DNA from: Monodelphis domestica
Lineage: Eukaryota > Chordata > Mammalia > Didelphimorphia > Didelphidae
Direction of reading: 5' to 3'
Length of the DNA: 64,000 bases
Assembly: GCF_027887165.1 (NCBI RefSeq)
Contig: NC_077231.1
Span: forward strand, 125,191,987 to 125,255,986
Shown here: positions 22,801 through 34,800 of the stretch, piece after piece
Layout of the letters: each line of letters starts with the position of its first letter
Position numbering within the stretch: position 1 is the stretch's first letter
Program-made: the position numbers and the translations under genes
Notes under the pieces: generated by a model
Told to the model about the DNA's origin: nothing
The model's database searches: none
What the model saw: only the letters and a program-made list of their open reading frames with translations

Positions 22801-25800
22801 GTTCTCCTGGTTCTGCTCCTTTTGCTCTGCATCAGTTCCTGGAGGTTGTTCCAGTTCACATGAAATGTTAATGCAGATTAAACTTAAAAGTGTGTCATGC
22901 ATTTTCAGATAACTTGTTTTTTTTTTAAACAATATTTTATTTGGTCATTTCCGAGCATTATTCATTGGAGACAAATATCATTTTCTCACCCTTCCCCCCC
23001 CCCCCCCCCCCATCCCATAGCCTACACGCGATTCCACTGGGTATCACAAGTGTTCTTGATTCGAACCCATTTCCATGTTGTCCGTGTTTGCACCAGAGTG
23101 TTCATTTAGAGTCTCTCCTCAGATATATCCCCTCAACCCCTGTAGTCTAGCAGTTGGTTTTCCTCTGTTTTTACTCCCTCAGTTTGTCCTCTGCTTGTGG
23201 ATAGTGTTTTTTCTCCTAGATCCCTGCAGATTGTTCAGGGACATTGCATTGACACTAATGGAGAAGTCCATTACGTTGGATTGTACCACAGTGTATCTGT
23301 CTCTGTGTACAATGTTTTCCTGGTTCTGCTCCTTTCATTCTGCATCACTTCCTGGAGGTTGTTCCAGTCTCCATGGAATTCCTCCACTTTATTATTCCTT
23401 TTAGCACAATAGTATTCCATCACCAACATATACCACAATTTGTTCAGCCATTCCCCAATTGAAGGGCATCCCCTCGTTTTCCAATTTTTGGCCACCACAA
23501 AGAGCGCAGCTATGAATATTCTTGTACAAGTCTTTTTCCTTATTATCTCTTTGGGGTACAAACCCAGCAGTACTATGGCTGGATCATAGGGCAGGCAGTC
23601 TTTTATCGCCCTTTGGGCATAGTTCCAAATTGCCCTCCAGAATGGTTGGATCAATTCACAACTTCACCAGCAATGAATTAATGTCCCCACTTTGCCACAT
23701 CCCCTCCAGCATTCATTACTTTCCTTTGCTGTCATGTTAGCCAATCTGCTTGGTGTGAGGTGATACCTCAGAGTTGTTTTAATTTGCATCTCTCTGATTA
23801 TAAGAGAATGAGAACACTTTCTCATGTGCTTATTAATAGTTTTGATTTCTTTACCTGAAAACTGCCTATTCATGTCCCTTGCCCATTTATCAATTGGAGA
23901 ATGGCTTGATTTTTTGTACAATTGATTTAGCTCTTTGTAAATTTGAGTAATTAAACCTTTGTCTGAGGTTTTTATGAAGATTGTTTCCCAATTTGTTGCT
24001 TTCCTTCTGATTTTGGTTACATTGGTATTGTTTGTACAAAAGCCTTTTAATTTGATGTAGTCCAAATTATTTATTTTATATTTTGTGACTCTTTCTAAGT
24101 CTTGCTTGATTATAAAATATTTCCCATCCCAAAGGTCTGACATGCATACTATTCTGTGTTTGCCTCATTTTCTTATAGTTTCCTTCTTTATGTTCAAGTC
24201 ATTCACCCATTCTGAGTTTATCTTGGTGTAGGGTGTGAGGTGTTGATTAAACCTAATCTTTCCCACACTGTCCTCAAATTTTCCCAGCAGTTTTTATGAA
24301 ATAGTGGATTTTGTCCCAAAAGCTGGTGTCTTTGGGTTTGTCATACTCTGTCTTGCTGAGGTTATTTACCCCAAGTCAATTCCACTGATCCTCCTTTCTG
24401 TCTCGCTTAGCCAGTACCAAATTGTTTTGATGACCGCTGCTTTGTAATATAGTTTGAGATCTGGGACTGCAAAGCCACCTTCCTTTGTATTTTTTTTTCA
24501 TTATTTCCCTGGATATCCTTGGTCCTTTATTCTTCCAAATGAACTTTGTTATGGTTTTCTCTAATTCAGTAAAATAGTTTTTTGGTAGTTCAATGGGTAT
24601 GGCACTAAATAGATAGATAAGTTTGGGTAGGATGGTCATTTTTATTATGTTAGCTCATCCCACCCATGAGCAATCAATGTTTTTCCAATTGTTTAGATCT
24701 AGTTTTAATTGTGTGGAGAGTGTTTTGTAGTTGTGTTCATATAGTTCCTGTGTTTGTCTCGGTAGATAGATTCCTAAGTATTTTATATTGTCTCGGGTGA
24801 CTTTAAATGGAATTTCTCTTTCTAATTCTTGCTGCTGAGATGTGTTGGAGATAAATAGAAATGCTGATGACTTATGTGGGTTTATTTTGTATCCTGCAAC
24901 TTTGCTAAAGTTGTTGATTATTTCAATTAGCTTTTTGGTTGAATCTCTAGGATTCTTTAAGTAGACCATCATATCATCTGCAAAGAGTGATAACTTGGTC
25001 TCCTCCTTGCCTATTTTAATGTCTTCAATTTCTTTTTCTTCTCTAATTGCTACTGCTAGTGTTTCTAGTACAATGTCAAATAATAGAGGTGATAATGGGC
25101 ATCCTTGTTTCACTCATGATCTTATTGGGAATGAATCTAGTTTATCCCCATTGCAGATGATATTAGTTGACGGTTTTAGATATATACTGTTTATTATTTT
25201 TAGGAACGGCCCTTCTATTCCTATGCTTTCTAGTGTTTTTAATAGGAATGGGTGTTGTATTTTATCAAAGGCTTTTTCTGCATCTATTGAAATAATCATG
25301 TGATTTTTGTTGGTTTGCTTGTTGATGTGGTCAATTAAGTGGATGGCTTTCCTAATATTGAACAAGCCCTGCATCCCTGGTATGAATCCTACCTGATCAT
25401 AGTGAATGACCCTTCTGATCACTTGCTGGAGTCTTTTTGCTAGTATCCTATTTAAGATTTTTGCATCTATATTCATTAGGGAGATAGATAGCTTGTTTTA
25501 AACATTTACCAGCATACTTCTGATAATAGATGGAAACTACTGGGCTTTACCCCTAGTTAGGGCAACCATCTCATCTGGGAGCTGTTCTTTACTTTCTAGT
25601 CACAAATTGTGTCTTGAAAATATAAGCCAAAAATTAGATATGGAACTTTCTTTTTCTTTGCACATATCCTCCAGTTTGGGGATTTATTAATAAGGCATCC
25701 TTTCAGTTGCTGGTTTGTGCTGCTTGTTTTTGAGGGGACAAAGAGACTTGGTTCCTATTTTCCTCTTATTTTATCCTTTGTTGTTGAAACCTTTTTCCAA

Positions 25801-28800
25801 AAGTATTTGGTATTATTTTCTGGATATGTCCTTTTTGTTATAAGAAAACTCCTACTGGAGTATTAGAGATTGACTTTAATCCTACCTTATTTATCTTTAC
25901 TTCTGTTGGTGTTTTTAAAGTCTTTGTTGATGCTTTTTAAAAATTGCTGTTAATTTCTCAGGATCCTCATCTCATAGAATATTTTTTTTCCCTACTGGGT
26001 TATACATATATTGTCACTCAAAACCTATTTCCATATTATTATTTTTTGTAATAGAGTCATCTTTTAAAACCAAAACCCCAAATCAATACCCATATAAACA
26101 AGTGATAAATCATATGTTTTCTTCTGGATTTCTACTCCCACAGTTCCTTCTCTTGATGTGGGTTGCATTCTTTCTCATAAATCCCTCAGAATTGTCCTGG
26201 ATTATCGCATGCTCTTCATAGCAAAGTATCACATTTATGGTCATGCCACAGTGTTTCAGTTACTGTGTATGATATTCTCCTGGTTCTGCTCATTTCACCC
26301 CACATCAGTTCATGGAGTTGTTTCCAGTTCTTTTAGAAATCAAACAGTTCATTATTCCTTATAGTACATATTCCATCACCATCATATGCCACAACTTGTT
26401 CAGCCATTCCCCAACTGATGGGCATCCCTTTCGTTTCCAATTATTTGCCACCACAAAGAAAGCCCTTTGGGCATAGTTTCAAATCGCCTGGAATACTCTC
26501 TTATAATGTATAAAAATGACCAAAGCAACTCGGCAATCCTGTCTGAATGTCTATCTTTCATTCTGCACAGCAGGCCATCTCTTCTCTCCAGTGAAGAGGG
26601 TGATATGGGTCCTCATAAAAGGTCTAAAGACAAGAGGGCTTGGTGCATTCATTAATTTAAGTTCTGCTATCCTGACTTCCTTTATCTATGTGGTTTTATG
26701 GATACTCTTTCTTTTATACCTATCACTTTCCAGTGATTCTCCCACCTTCTCAGTGGAGCCCTCCTTTGTAACAAATAAGGCGAGCCAAGCAAAACAAATC
26801 TGTTATCTTTCAGGGTTGATATTATTATTATTATTTTTGTACCTTTACCTAACTCTGCTCCATTCTGCCATCCCCTTGTAACTTAAGAAGCAGTGTTCTG
26901 CCTCATGCAACCCTGAAACTTGATTTTTTCCCCTTATGTCCCTAGAACTCAATTCGTCACAACCTTTCTCTCAATAAATGTTTCCGGAAGGTGCCGAGAC
27001 CTCGGGATGACCCTGGGAAGGTGAGTTGTTGCTAAAACCTTTGAGAAGAGTGGGAAGAATTAGAGGATGGTTAGTCACTGAGGCGTCCTGTACATTTTAA
27101 TGCCCCATAAGAGGAAGTATTGTTAATCAGACCATCACCTTTATTTTCTCATTTTGAATATCATTAAACTTGTGATGTGATGTTGCTCTGGAATTGGTGA
27201 TTAAGGCGGGCCGTGGAGTCCATTTCTATAGAGCTTTAAGAACAGTATTAACATTGGTGCTCCTCTATTTGGAAAACTTGTTTTTTTCTTGAGACTTCTT
27301 GACCTTTACAGCCATTTATTGCCAGTAATTCTGTGATGCTGTTTTTTTTTTTTAAACAAAAAACCCTTACCTTCTTTCTTAGAGTCAGTACTGTGTATTG
27401 GGTTCCAAGGCAGAAGAACAGTAATGGCTAAGTAATAGGGGTTAAGTGACTTGTCTAGGGTCACACAGCTAGCTTGGTCCAGGTTTGAACCCAGGACCTC
27501 CCATCTCCAGGCCTGGCTCTCCATCCACTGAGCCACCTAGCTGCTCTCTGTGATGCTATTTTATTTTATTTTATTTTTTTTTTTCGCTTTGATGATTTTA
27601 ATGAACTTCAACAAAATATAGCATATAAATAGAACATAAACAGATCAAACTAGGTTCATGGACCCACTGCTACATAGAATCATACTATAAACTTAACATT
27701 TTATTTGGGATTTGGAATAAAGTGGATGGTTTGCTGAGGTCTAAACAGAAGCAAGTGCCCATTCTATGATATTCAGATGCTATGTCCATCTTTTTTTTTT
27801 TTAAATGCTATATTTTGTTCCATTTTGATTTCCCATCTTTTATTTTTTTTTAAATATATTTTATTTGATCATTTCCAAGCATTATTCGTTAAAGACATAG
27901 ATAATTTTCTTTTCCTCCCCCCCCCCACCCCCCATAGCCAACGCGTAAGTCCACTGGGCATTAGATGTTTTCTTGATTTGAACCCATTGTGTGATGCTAT
28001 TTTAAAAACTTTCTGAAATGATAAATTAATTTTATAAAAGAAAGAGTACATTATTATATTTATTTCATAAATAGGGATTTTTGAGGCCCTAAGAAAGGTA
28101 GGGATTTGCCTGAGATCACACAGGGAGAATTAAGTAAAGACTTTATAGCCTTTTGTACTATTTTCAACTTGCTCTACCCCTAATACTTTTACTAGCCCAC
28201 ACGGAGCTTATAAATTAGACTGTTGCAATATCTTAAGAGCCTGCCTCCGGGCCATATTTGACATACCTAATGTTCCCTTTTCAAGCTCTTTTCCCTAACA
28301 TCAAACAGTACCTTGGAGAGATGACTTGAACCTTTCTTTTACTATTTCTCTCACCCTGGTACTATATATAGTGTAAACATGTCCCTTCTCTACCCCAAGC
28401 TAATGATTCTCACATCTTTTGTTATGGAATTTGCTTTCAGGGCTCTTATTGGACAATCGACACCTGTCCTGACATCTCTCGAAAGAGGCGGCATCCTCCA
28501 GATGATGAAGTAAGTTCTTGCCCCAAAGTGTCTCTTGGACCACTTCTCACCTCATTTTCCGCCCAAGTTGGTCAGAGCCTGAACATAGATAGACAGTGAA
28601 TCCAAGGGTATTGGGAACATGCTTTTTCTGTGCTTTTCTGATAATTTTCCAACTTCTTATTCATTTTTACCAACATACAGCTGTCCCAGGACTCCCCAGA
28701 ACAGGAAGCGAGTAAGAGCCCACGAGGAGGTGTCCCAGGGAGCGGAGAAGCCTCCCTGTCTCCTGAAGGAAATAGTCAGATGTCACTGCAGAGCACCACC

Positions 28801-31800
28801 CCTATCACCAGTTTTAACCAGGTAGGGAAGAGATGAGATGGGGATCGAGTGGAGATAGAAGGGAAAAGGTGCAGGGATAGGGAGGAAGGAAGCAGGCAGA
28901 GGCTGTGAAAAAGAAGAGAGAAAATGAGGGATGGGAAAGGAAGGAGAAAAGATGGAGAAGAGTGGCAAAGTCAGAAGAGGAATATAATAGTTGCAAAACC
29001 GGAAGACAGAAAAGTCTGGTAAAAGGAAGAAAGCAAGTGTGATAAGAAAAGGCATAAGCAAAACAGAGTAAGGAAGGAGAGAAAATAGGAGAAAGGAGCC
29101 AAAGAGGACAAAGAAGAATTCCTGGGAGAGAGAAAGGATAAAGAATCTCAGCTAGTTGAGAAAGACTGTCCTAGTTTTTCAACTATGGCTATGGCCTCTG
29201 GTTGTAGGGTTCGGGACCTGTGGATGGTGCCGTGGTTGCAGCTGGTGGTCCAGGACGAGATGGGGCCGATGGGCCACCTCCATTATATAGTACCAATCAC
29301 GACTTCAAATTCTCCTACTCGGAGATAAACTTTCAGGATCTGAGCTGGTCCTTTCGAAACCTTTACAAGTCCATGCTAGAGAAATCTTCCTCTTCCTCTT
29401 CCCCACATGGTGAGTTGTTGGTTGGAATGGGGGTCATGGATTCTATTCTTTCTTTGGGACAAAAGGATGTCTCTTTGTCTTTGTTGCTTTTGGAGCAAGG
29501 GAGAGATGGAGACTTGTCAGGGGGCTAAACAAGATGAAGATGTTTAGAACAGAGCACTAACTTAGTTCTGATGAAGAACTTTCTTTAAAAAGTTTTATTG
29601 GTGACTTTTAAAAATACTACCATCATTTCCCCTTCTTTTTCTCTCTGTCCCTTTAAACAAAACAAAATAAAATCCAAACATTTTCATAAAGCCAGCCAGT
29701 GACCATGACTTAAGATGTGCATGACATTCCATATTTGTAGTTTCCCTCCTACTGATTTTACAGCGTCATTGTCATATAAATTGTTCTTACTCTGATCACA
29801 TCACTCTGCATCAATTCAAACAAGTCTTCCCACATTTCTTTATAAACCATTCTTTTCAGCATTTTTTGTGATATGAGAATATTTCATTACACTTGTATTC
29901 CATCATTTGATCGGTAATTCCCCAGTCCATCCCCTCAATTTCCAGTTAATTTTGCAATCACAAAAGGAGTGACTATAAATATTTAGATATTGGCAGATAT
30001 TTTTCCTCTTTCTTTGAACTCTTTGGGTGGGGTATAGGTCTTGTAGTAATATCACAAGAGTACATGGAGTCTTATAACTTTTTAAGCAGAGTTCCAAATT
30101 GCTTTCTACAGTGGCCAGACCAGTTCACAGTTCCACCAACAGTGCATTAATGTCACAACTCTCCTGAGTGTTACTTTTCAGTTTTCCAGGAATAAGATTA
30201 TTCAGTTCACAAATACTGACTCCTGTCAGAATATTGTCCCCAAATATTGAGTTGGAGATGAACATAATCTGGTCAATCACAGGATGAGTCTTGTCAGTCA
30301 TTGAGGAGATGGACCCCAGAGGGCAGTGTTGTCACTGGAGTAGTACAGCACCCTTAGAGCAATTTAAATTTTGAATACAGGAGCTTTGAGGCATCTTTGG
30401 AGTTGATAATAATTCTCTGTACATGCCCCCTTTTTTTTTTCAGGAGGGATTTGGAGGTAAAATTAAGTCACTCACTCCATAAATATTTAGTAAGCACTTA
30501 TTGCTTGGGTTGGATATGCACAGAAAGGCAGAACATAGTCCTTATCCTCAAGGAATTCTCAATCTGATGGGAAAGAGAACATACAAATAACTATGAGCAA
30601 ACAAGCTATGTCCAGGATAAATAAGAACTAACCAGCAGAGGGAAGGGACAGTGCAAGTCTAACTATAGAAGATACAATTTAATCTGAAGATTTGAAGGAA
30701 ACCAGGGAAGCACGGAGGAAGGAAATTCCAGGCATAGGAGATAGCTAGAAGCAAAAGGCTGAAGATGAAAAAATGGAATAACCCAAAACCTAGACAAAAG
30801 AGAATATCAGAGAGAAGACGATCTGTGAAGGCAGGAGACAGAGGTCAAGGAGGGGAAGAATTGAGAAAAGGCCACTGGATGTGGCAATTAAGAGTCTAGA
30901 AGGGAGTGAAAGGAGAGGAAGTGGAGGCATCACTTGGAGATGGCCTTCTGGATCAGAGTTTTCATGTATATGGATGTGACAGCATCTCTTTGTGCATGGG
31001 GTGATGATTTGAGCAACACAAAAGACAGCTATATAGGAAATCTGACTGGGTCAGGGTGCCAACTGAGTAATCTGACAGGATATTGATTCTGATTTAATTT
31101 TGAGTGGATTGCCAAAATAATCTCTAATTGTCTTTCCCTCCCTAGCTTTTCCCTCTAAGAGTATTCATGGTACTACTCCAGTGACAGTGAGCAGTACAAG
31201 CATGGAAGGGACAGAAAGATGAGGAAAGGGGCCAAGTGTGGGATAGAAAAGCCTCATTTCCATAGTGTTGATTTGTATTCAGCCCTTGATCTGCTTCCCA
31301 ATGGGCCCCTTTTGACTTTTGAGCACAAGCTGATTTGTAGTTCTGGGTGGATATCCTGAAAAGATGGCATAACATGGTTTGGTCCTACATGGGTCTTTGC
31401 TGATGCTCCAGGAAGCTCTACAAACTCCTAACAGTGCCTGGTACATGGCAGAAGCCTGGTAAAATAAATGGGTCATCAGGCTCATGCCCAGCCCTTGCTG
31501 GGTAAACATTAGCTGCAGCCCCATAGGCTGTGCACCTAGGTCCAGCTCCGAGCTCTGCCTCCTCCCACAGGAGTCTACAAGATTTTACAGGGATTCTTCC
31601 CGGCCCTTGTTCCTTTGCGATCTGCCCTCCTTGCTCGGGACGCCCCGGTCACTTCTTTCTTCCTTCTCTGCAGGTTTCTCATCTCTCCTGGGGGACATGC
31701 AGCCTTCCAATCACAACTACTACATGTACCAGCAAGCGCCCCAGCAGCAGCAGCCCCCCCAGCAGTCTCAGCAGCAGCCACCAGCACAAGGCCCTTCCTC

Positions 31801-34800
31801 CGTAGGGGCGACCCCTTCACTGCATACTCCCAGCCCCGAGGGCTGCCCCCCCCCAGGAGGGAAGCAGCCCGGGGCAGACAGCTACGGAACACCCTCTGTG
31901 ATGGCCATGCACCCACCCCCACTGCAGCATGTAGGCTACCATCCCCATCAGCATCACCCCCACCCGCATCCCCCCCAGCAGCCGCCGCCCCCCCAGCAGC
32001 AGACCCAGTCCCAGGCTTCCATCAATAGTACTGGTTTTGGTGAGTAAAGAATGGTGGGGAAGATCCTCCTGCTCTGTGGCTCTTCGGGGAGCGGGGGACC
32101 TGAACTTGTTTACTTATTGGTATAATGGAGGTAATCATACCTCGTTGCATATACTTAACAGAGTCATTAGAATCAACTATAATATTGCGTGTAAAGCACT
32201 CTCTGAACCTTAGAACCTTTTTTATAATTGAGCTATTATTGTTTGTAAGAAAATTGAACCCCATTAAAATTGGGTTTTGTGTCATGGACCTCTTTATCAG
32301 TCTGGTGAAGTCTATGGACCTCTTCTTAGAATAATATTTTCTTTGTTTTGTCTTTAATTCATAATAAAAGAAAATGTTAAGTTTCAGTTAGAGGTTAGTG
32401 AAAATGGAAATGTATTCATTCCCAGATCTTCTGAAATTGAACCTTAGACTCTTTCAGAGGGACTTGTTTACCTCAGGTTAAGAACCCCAGCTTTATAACT
32501 TCTTTTCTGAGCCCACCAGATCCAGTATCTCACAATATCCCTCCCAAAGGGGAAGATGCTACTTAAAGCTGATTATTCATAGTATAGAATTTTTGAACTG
32601 GCTAGAATCCTCCCACACTTCTGATCTCAGGCAAAATGGGGTCTAAACCTTTCACTTGGCTCTCCTATTCCTAAAGGTTTCCAGGGAAGGCATTCCCTGA
32701 CTTCATGATAACCTGTAAGTGACTCTGGAATCATGACCATCATAATTACTCCTCTAGAAGCTGTGTGCAGTCCCACATCTGACTTCACCTAATTTTGCCC
32801 TTTGTTCCTTCTGTGCAGCATTTCCTTCTGACTGGTGCTCCAACATTGACTCCCTGAAAGAAAGCTTCAAGATGGTTAATCGGCTTAACTGGTCCAGCAT
32901 TGAGCAGTCCCATTTTTCAGGTTAGTGGCCACAGGGAGAAACCTGAGGCGAGAAGGTGCCATCATCTTTCTAATCCCCGGGTCTGAAACCCCAGGATCTT
33001 CGTCATTTATCCCAAATATCTAATCAGTTGCCAAATCTTGCCTTTTTTTACTTCCTGTACATCTCTTGTACTCTCTTCCTTCTCTTTCTCCTCAAAGACT
33101 CCACTCTGGTTCAGGCCTTCATTAATTCTGTCCTGGACTGTTACCCTATTAGAATAAGTAGTTTCCCTCAAGATTCAAGTTTGTTTTCTGCATGAAATCT
33201 TTCCTGTTTCCTCTGGCCACTACTTTAAACATTCCCAAATAAAAAAATACCCTGTTTCATTCTATCTATGTACAACCCCCCACCATGCCACCCCCTGGTT
33301 GTGGTCGATACTTAATAAATGCCTGCAGATTGATTAGAGTTATTCTAACAGTTATTCTATCACTGGGGTTTGCCCTACTAGAAACAGTCAGATTCCTTCT
33401 GACCAGTAGTCAGAGGAACTGGGTTCTAGGCTTGGATTCACCTCTGACTATACCTATGGTCACAGACAAGTCTCTAAACCTCCTCAGACTTCTTTTCTCT
33501 GATCTCGTCAAATGAGAGGGTTGGATATGGTGGCTTCTGAGATCTCTACAGCTTAGAGCCTATGATCCTTTGACCTCTCTAGGCCTCATTTTCTCACCCA
33601 CGTAATTAAAATAATAGTAGGTATCTTGTGTTACCTCACAGTACTGTTGAGAGATCATGAATATGAATGCAAATGTATGTCATCATTATTATTACTTTTC
33701 AATAATGATAGTGATTTATACCATACAGACATTTAGTTTTTTACCTGTGGTGTAAAGGGGGAAAAAACAATGAGAGGTAATGTGTGCCTGAGAATGGGGA
33801 AAGCCTAGGACAGGAGCTGGGGTCTGTAAGATAGAAATAACAAATGGGTAGGGGTTATCCTTTAGGGCCAGAGGTCATATGCTTTCCTTGTTTTGCAGAA
33901 CTAATGGAGAGCCTCCGGCAGGCAGAAAGAAAGAACTGGAGCTTGGACCAGCACCACATTGCCAATCTCTGTGACTCCCTCAACCAATTCCTTACCCAGA
34001 CTGGCCAGCTGCCCCACCCAGGGGGTCCCCACCAGCCACCACCCCCTGCTAGAATTGCTGACACCTGTGCCCTGACCAGCGGCAAGCAGGAGTCTGCAAT
34101 AAACCAAGGTAACAGGCAGAACCCGAACCCTGAGGGCAGACAGAGGCTGGGAAACTGACCAAGGTAGGGAGTGGGGAAGTGGATGGATGGGTAGGAGTAA
34201 TGACAGGGCATAGGAGAGCATCATGATCTCCTGGTGTCCAGGCACTTGTGCCTGTAGATGTGGCAGTGGAATATTAGCAGAAAATAATTCCTGCTTGTCT
34301 GGTGGAAGCAAGACTGGATTTTGCATCAGAACGCTTGTGTTCAGGGCCTGGTACAGTTGCTTAGTACTTATGTGACCTTGGGAAATCACTTGTAAGATGA
34401 AGGAACCAAATCAAAGACTTCTGAGATCCCTTTCATCTATAAATCTATGATTGTTCCCAAAGACCATAATCTAGTTTGGAAAACAAAAGTATTTGGAGCA
34501 GAAGAACTGGCTCAGGGCACACCCTCATTTCTCTCTTGTACATCAGTCTTTCCAACCTATTTTATGCCCCCCTTTCCCTAAAGGGGTTCAAGTGGCTCTG
34601 CAGTCCTGAGTAATTCATCATTCTTAAATGAAGAAAGCAAGGTACTGGGTTCTTAAAAGAATTCCCACGGTAGCTTCCTCCTAATGCCTTTAGTATTCCA
34701 TAATCCTAGCATTTAGGTCTTTTTGTCCTTCTTGTCCAGTAAGTGAGGGCTGGTAGCTTTTGGAGAAGGTTCTCGGGTCAGTCCTTACAGAAGTTTGTGC

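Larger units (their letters stand above)
16867..26945 (+). other. FOXJ2: FOXJ2 intron 2 (10.1 kb), cutting the forkhead domain
   Basis: Largest coding intron of the gene, between residues K111 and N112, immediately before the DNA-recognition helix. Most of its length is L1, HAL1-like and SINE sequence, described separately. Stretches at 17,120-17,600, 18,136-18,780 and 25,500-25,960 show nothing I can assign. Confidence 0.9.

Noticed and set aside
22579-25476. Many short frames in both directions in intron 2
   Set aside because: They are pieces of dead L1 copies or antisense of them, not host genes.
31484-31673. Upstream extension of the Gln-rich exon, with a possible acceptor at 31,570/31,571
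   Set aside because: Joining the preceding phase-1 exon there would read out of frame with FSSLLGD; the acceptor at 31,673/31,674 restores the family sequence.
34109-34158. In-frame continuation past the donor at 34,108 ending in a stop
   Set aside because: Intron read-through; the next exon continues the FOXJ2 sequence in the correct phase.
33855-34389. 118- and 162-codon reverse frames over a FOXJ2 exon
   Set aside because: Shadow frames; the sense exon matches FOXJ2 residue by residue.
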